Shown here: positions 10,601 through 16,322 of the stretch, in pieces
Numbering within the stretch: position 1 is the first letter of the stretch
Layout: every line of letters begins with the position of its first letter
DNA from: a virus
IMG/VR virus record: IMGVR_UViG_3300020468_001082
Span: 1 to 23,714 of that record
DNA: 23,714 bases
Reading direction: 5' to 3' (one strand)
Program-made: the position numbers and the translations under genes
The notes under the pieces: generated by a model
Database searches by the model: none
The model's input: the letters and a program-made list of their open reading frames with translations, nothing else
What the model was told of the DNA's origin: nothing

Positions 10601-11323
10601 AGAGGACAACAGTACAATGATAGATATAGTCCTATTACGATTGACTACTCACCAATACAAACAGTTGGTACTCCGTTGGTAGGATCATATATAGAATCAC
10701 AAAATCCAACTAATGCCTTTAATGCAAACCAATATACTGTAAGTGGAGTAGGACCATTAGAAGGTAACGGCTTTAGATATAGAATATTCTACACAGGTCC
10801 TAATGGAACTAACAGAGCAAGTGGCTTATCTACGACAAGCACAAATTTGAAATTTATTTACAAAACGTACACAGGATTTACAAACAAATTATTGTTCACA
10901 AAAGCATCTTGGGACGCCTCAGGAGCAGGACAAGGTACAGAGGTTGCATCAAGTGACTTGAATTGGCCAGCAGGTACATTTGTACAGTCGGTTAATGCAT
11001 TAAATCACAGTGGTACAGAGTTTTACGAAGTTACATTTAACCAAACATCGGTTGCAACTATAAGTGCTGGTGATACTGTGACGTTCTTATTTGGTAATCC
11101 ACCTTATGCACAGCCAGGTGAAACAATATTTTCATTTATTGCACAACCAGGTGAAAGAGCAACACTTGATCTAGGTGACATTAAAGAATTAACTAATACA
11201 ACACTAGGTGGAAGAGGTACTTTTCCAAATGGTCCAGACGTATTAGCGATTAACGTTTATAAAACTGCGGGATCGGCCGTAGATGCAAATATTATTCTAC
11301 GTTGGTCGGAGGCACAGGCTTAA
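4661..11323 (+). CDS. Giant virion structural protein, probable tail-fibre or appendage protein (2220 aa)
   Basis: 2220 aa, Thr/Gly/Asn/Ser-rich, with no signal peptide or membrane segment. Regions in order: an N-terminal module (about residues 22-310) with RRPNAYWLIQNNVEFIKDEV and FDLRYNGNEQGRYLASTYWDG; a second divergent copy (about 396-560) with NNKEFIKDEAVAWVL and HDMQYGGNEKTRLQASKFWDG; a beta-rich stretch; five tandem repeats of about 87 residues (about 866-1300); then a non-repetitive C-terminal half with QYSWYGAGFIDYMLRGADGN near residue 1685 and the YIDNEMIQFTGV / LTGCTRGAQ motif, as found in large structural proteins of marine T4-like phages. AGGAG (4645-4649) precedes the ATG by 11 bases. 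The 3' end overlaps the cupin gene on the other strand by 32 bases. Virion location is inferred from family resemblance and late-gene context; the exact part of the particle is unknown. Confidence 0.8.
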   Translation: MAKKKVNEYVFQTGIPFSDSRRPNAYWLIQNNVEFIKDEVRAYINDNITRQAVTSQFTVTNATYDPTTGFMVATIGSHNLLPGDQVIFATGSVTFTTAQDGGSTQYAYPRATGAGTTTGWDPWYNKPVVITATGSDSITCKVGKTINQTAHTFVSATSLGVTNAFKDYVNSNDAKCERDMGYNLIGGDPKNPVQDQPGGLLFDLRYNGNEQGRYLASTYWDGTIPQIDGDRNPERAAKQFCTWLIQTHIFGNTAYTTKQSPVVTSQTINLEYVAETDASAKVEEILDDVIGEVIYFGLDNMPALSNAQVSSVRFPTKVTLDNVLLITNTTTNEVLFNFSDPTAGGSTAYVTDSIEFTPSFEYFKKFLENTDTITTVFFDKSTENKTYLANARTIITNNKEFIKDEAVAWVLDKVNTATGGSTFDGYTYTAALIERDTATEIDGFVHDMQYGGNEKTRLQASKFWDGPTPLITGTRTPEKELKEFVRDLINNYILTKAAYSSKQSPSVTTQNFNGSNAELGATDRITELTTIITTTITGGLTTLPILDKPIINALTDKIQIFVDQGDLQVRPYNFGTDAIERQRVANSLSMLDADFEYGLQPTKWQAIGTQRGYPSIYEVPGTDTQVVSVTTDASAGSQGVGQSLITVTTASAHGFEPGVPITIKALANSVAGASRAEGSFIINTVPTNFTFTYFAKAKVGTTNPQTLSTYYTQLRQGGFYTGASIGGQNVEFSIISQGSNGSFIATLGIPSGSDQIAYTGTAPEIGAPLQAVGGGITLGSQVTGTVGTGGIVITPVTTTDVASGSNQIVVENASGVVPGLGLNRGDGFATFVTSIVGNTVTLSDALTADYVGNTVLYQGLTGSNDSSIGNGATFDVSRSSGTYTVVLNQPGQDYKLGDNVVISGQQLGGADTTNDLRLIVTGVDTGGELQTFDDEGSAFDGNGTFTNVAGELQGGIGTGGNFDITYTNNVYSVSMASPDTSSGYIEGDRIKVDGFDVGGQTVTNDLFMKVTATGTGGSITSVTASGTAPDASVNYASVAYTSNTAAGVGADFNVERVGTGANVFIPSGGTGYLAGETFTVLGSELGGQDGVNNLTITVATIDINGTILTVTDAGTMVNTRTIPNWTSVTNIVGNGAKFGVSLATQTYTLDQIDVAGQDYGVDQTIIIRGTDLGGSTPANDATLTITAVGSSGEITAVNLTGTGAAGTGSYTNVSGNNDSNSGANAVFNITRSGGTYSIVTATDNGSGYKKGDRIVIPGNQLGGATPTNDLTLRCDLNSTEGDFLNIQISGTAVAGNTAAMYSSVTMSEAATQNISPSTTISYSSLATVQCDFPTAHGLVPGNTFLITVESDDTVNNHSLAAGPFSATAVPTTKRLQYQCRAPGTIDTGTANSDPIQGFIYPRPDAFFVHRPYDGGVQLGTGGPQHGSQAIRQSKKYIRYQSGKGIMYTTGALFAPSYDLLQVTANATAVGSTITCTTDDTDHGLQVGGGIRLIGINTVGYDGDYIVSDVNNEREFEVLATSALGSTTPELSAKAQVSVKTFHGATVRSGCFDDQNGIFFEYDGTQFSAVQRTATLQLAGVVDIAVDTNSVTGTGTRFREQLKAGDRIVIKGMTHVVTDVISNTSMSVAPDFRGVTDVLSSKLCLIQDKKTEQKDFNRDKMDGTGASGYNIDISKMQMVGIQYSWYGAGFIDYMLRGADGNFVFGHRMRNSNVNTEAFMRTGNMPVRYEVTNEGPVGKLSADVTDVATVLPLEDASFFPPEGGIVYIDNEMIQFTGVDGKNLTGCTRGAQMSNFASGATRTYSAGTAEPHTRNTGVPLISNTISPIISHWGSAYITDGGFDFDRGYLFSYKATGTSVSTTRYTSFLIRLAPSVSNAIVGDLGERELLNRAQLLLDGLEVTSEPNASGQKGGIVIEGVLNPQNYPVNPNDIGWEGISGLASGGQPSFAQIAAGGSVNWNGGATQTTATATVATDIDSGFNYTRGQQYNDRYSPITIDYSPIQTVGTPLVGSYIESQNPTNAFNANQYTVSGVGPLEGNGFRYRIFYTGPNGTNRASGLSTTSTNLKFIYKTYTGFTNKLLFTKASWDASGAGQGTEVASSDLNWPAGTFVQSVNALNHSGTEFYEVTFNQTSVATISAGDTVTFLFGNPPYAQPGETIFSFIAQPGERATLDLGDIKELTNTTLGGRGTFPNGPDVLAINVYKTAGSAVDANIILRWSEAQA
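7256..8566 (+). repeat. Five tandem protein-coding repeats of about 260-270 bases inside the giant structural gene
   Basis: Each unit begins with a G-x-G-A-x-F-x-V/I strand, then a 'GxxYxxGDxIxIxG' segment, then a hallmark LGG(x4)ND: QLGGADTTNDL, DVGGQTVTNDL, ELGGQDGVNNL, DLGGSTPANDA and QLGGATPTNDL. It ends with a 'GxIxxVxxxGxA' strand. Units start near 7256, 7519, 7790, 8046 and 8312. DNA identity between units is clearly lower than protein similarity, so the duplication is old. A repetitive shaft or beta-prism stack is the natural reading. Confidence 0.8.
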
Positions 11324-11699
11324 CTTCTTCTGGTTTTTGACTATCACCAGGTATAATCCTATAATTATCTTCAACAGAGTCAGCAGTACTAACCTCAGTT
11401 ACTGAACTATTAGGTTCTAGTGCTTCTAATTGGTGTGGTTGTAGTGGAGGATTGTGCCAAGTATCCCCAGGATTGAGTTCTTTACTATAAAGTTTCGCTT
11501 CTTGAGTGTCTATATACCTTAATAAAAATTTTCCTTGATTAACAAACCAAGATTCTTCCTTCTCTTTATGGAAGTGCATAGAAAACTTTGCACCTTTCTT
11601 TTCAAATACCATAATTTTACCACAATATTTGTCATTGGTTGCCCATATCAATTCATATCCCCAACCCTTAGGCACTTTTCCTTCTAATCGATTACTCAT
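11292..11699 (-). CDS. Cupin-fold protein (sugar-phosphate isomerase/epimerase-like)
   Basis: 135 aa, a single small cupin barrel. Cupin motif 1 is visible as HFH at 42-44, Glu49 and Gly56 (HxHx4Ex6G). Motif 2 is LNPGDTWHNPPLQPHQLEA (76-94) with His89 as the last metal ligand. The end carries VTEVSTADSVEDNYRI, the 'EVST..xxDxxR' pattern seen in mannose-6-phosphate isomerase-type cupins. The residues for a divalent metal are all present. It is the last gene of the heptose operon; its ATG overlaps the stop of the 243-aa gene in ATGAGTAA (8 bases). A role in isomerising or modifying an activated heptose is inferred; a RmlC-type epimerase is less likely because the chain is short. Its 3' end overlaps the giant fibre gene by 32 bases on the opposite strand. 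Confidence 0.8.
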   Translation of the reverse strand: MSNRLEGKVPKGWGYELIWATNDKYCGKIMVFEKKGAKFSMHFHKEKEESWFVNQGKFLLRYIDTQEAKLYSKELNPGDTWHNPPLQPHQLEALEPNSSVTEVSTADSVEDNYRIIPGDSQKPEEVKPVPPTNVE

Positions 11700-12423
11700 C
11701 TAGGTATTTTCCTTTAATTGAATTATAACTTCCTTTAAATTTACTTTGAAACTTAAGGTTTGACTTGTAACTCTCAATAAATTTTGCATCATCTTCATCT
11801 TTTACCGTATAATTTATTTTATCTAATTTTACAGGCTTGTACATTGCAATTGGCGTGCCTTTTTTCAGTAAAAATTCACCTTTTTTCTTAATTAATAATT
11901 GTTGGTTAATTTGGTGACTCCATTCTGTATATGTTAGTCCTGGAAGACACTCAAAATCTTCACTAAAATTGTAAAACATAGGCAGTTGCATCATGCCCCA
12001 GCCTTTACTTGTTTTTACTCTCCACGGACAATCTGTTTTTGCTACAACCATTACTTCATTTTTTACATTTTTTGGTGTATGGTCTAGAAACTGTTCTTTG
12101 AAATGCAATGACATTGTAAAACCTTCATTGCTACATTTCCAACCAAAGTCTTTTTCACTGACATTAAGATAAAAGTCTGCCCATAATGGAATAACAAAGG
12201 CGTCTTTGTAAAAATCAACTATGCCAGGACAATTTTTAAACGTTCCTTTGTCAAATGGATTGTCTTCTTCCAGCCATCTTGGCATTTTCTTGAACCAATC
12301 AGGAAGAAACTTGTTTGCTGGTTGTACTGGTTCTAATTCCGTAAGGCCAGGAACAGTACTCCACCACTCAACTTTAGGTTTTTTACTGCCTATCAATCCA
12401 GTCAATAACGTATTCAAACTCAT
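11692..12423 (-). CDS. Conserved-looking phage protein of unknown function (243 aa) within the heptose operon
   Basis: I do not recognise a functional family with certainty. Features seen: an aromatic-rich N-terminus with VEWWSTVPGL and LPDWFKKMPRWL; a FKNCPGIVDFYKDAFVIPLW segment near residues 62-81; then DCPWRVKTSKGWGMMQLP near 131-148, a conserved-looking core of Cys-Pro-Trp-Arg plus Gly-Trp; and KKGTPIAMYKP near 187-197 before a Lys-rich tail. No signal peptide, membrane segment or nucleotide-binding loop is seen. Similar proteins of unknown function occur in marine phages by my recollection, which should be checked. Its first 41 bases overlap the 3' end of hldD and its stop overlaps the cupin ATG, so it is translated as part of the operon. 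AGGA lies about 11 bases before the ATG. The context suggests a job in sugar or glycan handling, without proof. Confidence 0.75.
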   Translation of the reverse strand: MSLNTLLTGLIGSKKPKVEWWSTVPGLTELEPVQPANKFLPDWFKKMPRWLEEDNPFDKGTFKNCPGIVDFYKDAFVIPLWADFYLNVSEKDFGWKCSNEGFTMSLHFKEQFLDHTPKNVKNEVMVVAKTDCPWRVKTSKGWGMMQLPMFYNFSEDFECLPGLTYTEWSHQINQQLLIKKKGEFLLKKGTPIAMYKPVKLDKINYTVKDEDDAKFIESYKSNLKFQSKFKGSYNSIKGKYLDE

Positions 12424-13201
12424 AGTTTAAAATATCCTGTAATTTCTTATTATCAGCACAGGTATATGCTTGATAATTTTTTGCTATTTCTTTTGGCATT
12501 GGAATAAGGTCAACACCTACACTATATTTGTGTGCAATTTTATATGCAATGGTTTTAAAACTTACTGCTTCTCCTGTACCAACGTTGAAAATACCACTTT
12601 GATCAACGTCTAACATTTTTTCGTGTATTTTACAAACGTCTTCCACGCTTACAAAATCACGTTTGTAGTTTCCACTGTTTTCAAACAGTTTAATATCTTG
12701 ATCTGCTTTTGCTTGTTTGGTAAATTTACTTACAGGACTCATTTGATCACCTTTATGATCTTCTCCATTCCCATAAACATTAAAATATCTAAAACCTTGT
12801 ATGCTGATTTTAAAGTCTTTAATATAACTTTGCACAAACCTATCAACAAGATACTTTGACCAGCCATATGGACTTTCAGGATGTAAAGGTGCGTTCTCAT
12901 TAAAGTTATCAGTATTGCCATATAAGTTTGCAGTACTAGAGTATTGCATACTTGTACCCATCATGTCACAAAGTTCTATAAGTTTCATAGTGAAATCTGT
13001 GTTTTGTGTCATGATCTTTTCAACATCTGTTTCTGTGGTACTGCTTATGGCACCACAATGTATGACTCTATCACATTGTGAAGGATCAGGATACTTATTA
13101 GGTATGTAAGTCCACCCTTCGACCTGATGTCCTGCATTCACTAGATGACTTGCAACTGCATTTCCTATAAAACCATCTGTACCAGTAACTAAAATTTTCA
13201 T
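12383..13201 (-). CDS. hldD: ADP-L-glycero-D-manno-heptose 6-epimerase-like SDR enzyme (HldD)
   Basis: 272 aa, an extended short-chain dehydrogenase of the NAD(P)-sugar epimerase type. Residues 7-13 give the GxxGxxG nucleotide loop (GTDGFIG). GAISSTTETD near 50-59, SSTANLYG at 88-95 and Y112-G-W-S-K116 (YxxxK) give the catalytic Ser/Thr-Tyr-Lys set. GFRYFNVYGNGEDHKGDQMS near 134-155 and KRDFVSVEDV near 182-191 are closely HldD-like (bacterial RFNVYGP.E.HKG.MASV). HldD converts ADP-D-glycero-beta-D-manno-heptose to the L-glycero form, the last step of ADP-heptose synthesis. It is shorter than E. coli HldD (310 aa). Its ATG overlaps the hldE stop by four bases (ATGA). The neighbouring hldE makes the assignment stronger; specificity for the heptose epimer rather than a related sugar is inferred. 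Confidence 0.88.
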   Translation of the reverse strand: MKILVTGTDGFIGNAVASHLVNAGHQVEGWTYIPNKYPDPSQCDRVIHCGAISSTTETDVEKIMTQNTDFTMKLIELCDMMGTSMQYSSTANLYGNTDNFNENAPLHPESPYGWSKYLVDRFVQSYIKDFKISIQGFRYFNVYGNGEDHKGDQMSPVSKFTKQAKADQDIKLFENSGNYKRDFVSVEDVCKIHEKMLDVDQSGIFNVGTGEAVSFKTIAYKIAHKYSVGVDLIPMPKEIAKNYQAYTCADNKKLQDILNYEFEYVIDWIDRQ

Positions 13202-14448
13202 TGTTTCATCTTTTCTATTGTTTCAGTTGTACTATGTCCTTCAATAGTTGGAAAAATTACAACTTTTGCAAGTTCATTACCAACAGTGGTTTCAACTGTA
13301 TAGTCTCCACCTTTAACAATAATATCAGGACGTATTTTCACTATTTCATCTATTGGTGTATCACCGTCAAATATAACAACATCGTCAATAAATCCTAATT
13401 GTTCCAAAGTTTCTTTACGTTTAAATTCGCTATTAATGGGTCTAGTTTCTCCTTTTAAACGTTTTACACTACTGTCGCTATTAATACCTACTATCAAACG
13501 TTTACCAAGCGTTGCGGCGTGTCTAAGAAGTTTTAAATGGCCAGTATGCAGTATATCAAACACTCCATTAGTCCATACAACTCCTCTGTTTAAGTCATCT
13601 TCTGTTACCACAGTGACTCCTCTTTTTTCAACTACACGTGAAGCACCATAACAAGCAAGGCTACATGAATCTGGAACACTTTTTCCTTGGTTTATTCCAT
13701 GTGCGATTATTGCCATTACAGTATCGCCTGCTCCTGACACATCAGCGACCTCTTGTACTTCTTCTTTACAATGCCAATTATCTTGTGCATTGATAACGTG
13801 TATTCCGTCTGCACCTGCTGTAACAACAAGCCAGTCCCATTTATATTTTAATAAATTTTCTCTTGCATTTTCATATGAAAATTCTCCAAACCATTCTACA
13901 TATTCTTTCATGTTTGGTTTAACTAAAAAAGCACCAGTGTAGAATGAAGGATCTTGTTTAGGATCAACTAAAACCATTGCACCTTTTTCTAATAATTTAC
14001 TTACAGTATCTTTCCTAACTGCACCTTTATTATAATCACTGATTACAACTGTATCATTTTGCTGAACAGCATTTAAAAATTCTTTTTCTGCGTCATCACA
14101 TTCACATATTGAATCAGTATCGAATCTACAAATTTGTTGTCCTTGTGTGCTTACTATACGAACTTTACTTGTTGTGGCTTCTAAACAACTTGTTAAACAG
14201 GAACAAACATTTGTGACTAATAAAAGTTCTAAAAATTTATTTCCTTGTTTGTCTTTACCTAATGGTCCATACAAATCAACCGGACCATTTATACTTGCAA
14301 GATTTACTGCTAAATTTCCTGCACCGCCAACATTACATCTATAATCATTTTCTAATAAAACCGGAACAGGCGCTTCTGGACTTATACGGTCCACTGATCC
14401 TATTCTCCATTCGTCAAGCATTACGTCACCGTAGACTAAAATGGCCAT
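13198..14448 (-). CDS. hldE: Bifunctional heptose-7-phosphate kinase / heptose-1-phosphate adenylyltransferase (HldE)
   Basis: 416 aa (E. coli HldE is 477). The N-terminal PfkB/ribokinase domain (about 1-285) shows GDVMLDEWRIGSVDRISPEA with the HldE-typical RISPEAPVPV, NVGGAGNLAVNLA near 39-51, and the catalytic loop DVSGAGDTVMA near 233-243 with its Asp. The C-terminal nucleotidyltransferase domain (about 290-416) begins VVWTNGVFDILHTGHL, including the HxGH motif, and continues with VGINSDSSVKRLKG, RPINSEFKRKETL and IIVKGGDYT. It phosphorylates D-glycero-D-manno-heptose 7-phosphate at C1 and, after removal of the 7-phosphate, joins it to AMP. Both domains look complete. A GGAG ribosome-binding site (14454-14457) sits 5 bases before the ATG, and the ATG shares one base with the NUDIX stop (TAATG). 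GmhA and GmhB are not in the window. Confidence 0.95.
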   Translation of the reverse strand: MAILVYGDVMLDEWRIGSVDRISPEAPVPVLLENDYRCNVGGAGNLAVNLASINGPVDLYGPLGKDKQGNKFLELLLVTNVCSCLTSCLEATTSKVRIVSTQGQQICRFDTDSICECDDAEKEFLNAVQQNDTVVISDYNKGAVRKDTVSKLLEKGAMVLVDPKQDPSFYTGAFLVKPNMKEYVEWFGEFSYENARENLLKYKWDWLVVTAGADGIHVINAQDNWHCKEEVQEVADVSGAGDTVMAIIAHGINQGKSVPDSCSLACYGASRVVEKRGVTVVTEDDLNRGVVWTNGVFDILHTGHLKLLRHAATLGKRLIVGINSDSSVKRLKGETRPINSEFKRKETLEQLGFIDDVVIFDGDTPIDEIVKIRPDIIVKGGDYTVETTVGNELAKVVIFPTIEGHSTTETIEKMKQ

Positions 14449-14888
14449 TACTTCTCCAATAGTTGAATTAAATCAAATACAGTTTCTAATTTAGTTTGAT
14501 TTGTTTTGTTTTGTAAAGTGTTTTTAAGTCCCATGTGTAATGGTTTTGGCCATTTATTAAAACTTGCCCATGCATAACCATCATGTTCTTCATTTAATAT
14601 AGGAATAAACTCTTCGTTGACAACAACAAGATATGTGTGGAATTTAAATTTTTCATCTGTGCTTACAAAAGTTTCTAAAGGAATTGTTTTGGTAATTTTT
14701 GGTAAGTTGCCAATTTCTTCTTTTATTTCTCTCTGTAGGCTTTCCCATGGAGTTTCTTTGGTGTTGTTAGTACCACCTACTAAACCCCATACGTTGTTTT
14801 GTTTGCTCTGTACTCTATGTAAAAATAAAAATCTTTTGGTTTTTAATGAATAGAATAAGGCTCCGCTACAAATAATATCTTGACTCAT
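14448..14888 (-). CDS. NUDIX hydrolase
   Basis: 146 aa. The Nudix box GX5EX7REUXEEXGU is present at residues 39-61: Gly39, Glu45, then REIKEEIG at 53-60 with the metal-binding Glu57/Glu58. Only the final hydrophobic position is replaced by Asn-Leu. The upstream strand LFLHRVQSKQNNVWGLVGG is typical. Such enzymes hydrolyse nucleoside diphosphates linked to another group, for example nucleotide sugars, ADP-ribose or oxidised dNTPs. It is the first gene of the minus-strand operon with hldE, hldD, the unknown gene and the cupin, starting 12 bases after the gp15 stop and sharing one base with the hldE ATG. Position suggests a nucleotide-sugar or pathway-intermediate substrate; the sequence does not settle it. 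No Shine-Dalgarno is evident, and a 7-bp inverted repeat overlaps its start. Confidence 0.9.
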   Translation of the reverse strand: MSQDIICSGALFYSLKTKRFLFLHRVQSKQNNVWGLVGGTNNTKETPWESLQREIKEEIGNLPKITKTIPLETFVSTDEKFKFHTYLVVVNEEFIPILNEEHDGYAWASFNKWPKPLHMGLKNTLQNKTNQTKLETVFDLIQLLEK

Positions 14889-14911
14889 ACTATTAATTAT
14901 TTAAAATAGTA
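14888..14911 (-). promoter_or_regulatory. Inverted repeat over the gp15 stop and NUDIX start
   Basis: TACTATT (14888-14894) pairs with AATAGTA (14905-14911) around a 10-base loop, covering the gp15 stop codon and touching the NUDIX ATG. There is no T-run after it, so it is not an intrinsic terminator. TTTAAATA on the minus strand (14905-14898) within it resembles a weak late -10 box ending 9 bases before the ATG. It may be a control element or chance in AT-rich DNA. Confidence 0.3.
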
Positions 14912-16322
14912 GGTGCCAAGTGCCGTTTCGGTATTCGCCTTCGAAAGATAGCACCCATTCTTCGCCAGTCCATTTATATTGGATGCCTGTATTTAGATTA
15001 GTTTGGTAAATTATCTCATTATTTGCACTTGCATCAAACAGTATTGACCATTTAGATCCGTCCCATTCAACAATGTCGTTATTACTAGCAACAAAGTCAG
15101 TGTTATCTGCATTCTTCCAAGCATCAGGACCATCTGTATTGCTTGTACTTCCTATGTCTCCTAACAATAAGAATCTTGTACCTGCTGTTTTTTGTACTGT
15201 TGGATTAAAAGTAGTCGGGTCTATTATATAATCAATTTTACTTCTATTTCCTGTTGACCCTGCAATAACCTTATCTGTTGGGAAAGTGTCAGTGTCCCAA
15301 TTTATAATTAAGTTTCTATCATCTGTACTGTCAATAGCAACACTACCATTAATGCTTGTTGTTCTTCCAGTTCTTGATAATTGTAACTGACTAAGACCTG
15401 ATCTAAATTTACCAGGCATTGCTTCAACATATTGATTCCAAGTAACACCACCTATTTTACCTTTGTGAATTAATTTAGCAACATTACCCATTACTAATAT
15501 ATCTAAATTATTATAAGTTGTTACTCTTACACTTGCAGTATCTTTACGTTTCACCTTACTGCTTTCTTCAAGATCAGTTGTAGGACTTTCTGCACCACCA
15601 TCACTATATGCTTTAAGTTCTGGCATAGTTTCACCTAAGTCTATTGTACCTCGACTTTCATCAAAAATACTCATCACTATATTTGTTATGACTCCAAGTT
15701 TTTTAACTTTAGTAGGAGGTGAAATGTATATTGGTGTTTTTAATCCTAATTGGCTAACATCTATTTCGTTTTCTGTTCCCACAGGAATACTTCTTGAACT
15801 AAAGTTTACGTTTTCTAGTTCAACAACACTTAAACTTGTCCAGTCTACATAGTTATCAGTGGTTTGTATTTCTAAACTAGGATTAAACATCATTAAAATT
15901 TGTTCCATAATTTGTAATTTTTGATCAGTGTTTGTAGACCAAATATCTGCTGTCATTTCTAATGTATATGGTGTTGGCATTAAACGTTCAACTGTCACGT
16001 TTTTACCTTGCGTGTTTAAATATTCTTTTCCTGCACTATCATATGTGCGTTCTCTTAAATGAACTTTACTTACAAATGTGCTATCACTTACTCTATCTCT
16101 ATCTAATTGTAATCCTGATATGTAGACACTTATACGTGGAGCAGATGGGATTTTGTTTTCAGAGTTATCTCTCATTATGTGGCCAACCTGTCTAGTTATA
16201 TCTCCGTACATGACAGGAACTTTTACTAAAGCACCTTTACCATCTTTATAGGTAAAATTACTCAACAACCTAATCATTTGAGTAACGTATCTTCTTATTT
16301 GACCATCATAGAAATGTTGCAT
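14901..16322 (-). CDS. 15: Tail sheath stabiliser / tail completion protein, T4 gp15 homologue with C-terminal extension
   Basis: 473 aa, much longer than T4 gp15 (272 aa). Residues 1 to about 225 match the gp15 family: FYDGQIRRYVTQMIRLLSNF at the start (T4: FYNSSFRRYATLMGDLFSN), VPVMYGDITR, PRISVYISGL, PTPYTLEMTADIW, and QIMEQILMMFNPSLEI. gp15 forms the ring that caps the tail and joins it to the neck. The extra C-terminal 250 residues include LAKLIHKGKIG-like and WNQYVEAMPGKF segments and end in two W-rich modules, NNDIVEWDGSKWSILFDA (about 410-427) and IQYKWTGEEWVLSFEG (about 446-461). It lies directly behind gp14 (one shared base, 16322) in the same transcript. gp15 identity is firm; what the extension does is unknown. 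Confidence 0.88.
   Translation of the reverse strand: MQHFYDGQIRRYVTQMIRLLSNFTYKDGKGALVKVPVMYGDITRQVGHIMRDNSENKIPSAPRISVYISGLQLDRDRVSDSTFVSKVHLRERTYDSAGKEYLNTQGKNVTVERLMPTPYTLEMTADIWSTNTDQKLQIMEQILMMFNPSLEIQTTDNYVDWTSLSVVELENVNFSSRSIPVGTENEIDVSQLGLKTPIYISPPTKVKKLGVITNIVMSIFDESRGTIDLGETMPELKAYSDGGAESPTTDLEESSKVKRKDTASVRVTTYNNLDILVMGNVAKLIHKGKIGGVTWNQYVEAMPGKFRSGLSQLQLSRTGRTTSINGSVAIDSTDDRNLIINWDTDTFPTDKVIAGSTGNRSKIDYIIDPTTFNPTVQKTAGTRFLLLGDIGSTSNTDGPDAWKNADNTDFVASNNDIVEWDGSKWSILFDASANNEIIYQTNLNTGIQYKWTGEEWVLSFEGEYRNGTWHLLF

Noticed and set aside
11292-14888. Heptose genes as host DNA from a chimeric assembly
   Set aside because: They are flanked by phage genes on both sides with overlapping or very tight joins and similar AT-rich composition, so they look integral to the phage genome.
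14888-14911. Inverted repeat after gp15 as a terminator
   Set aside because: AT-only stem of 7 pairs with a 10-base loop and no T-run on the minus strand; listed only as a weak possible control element.
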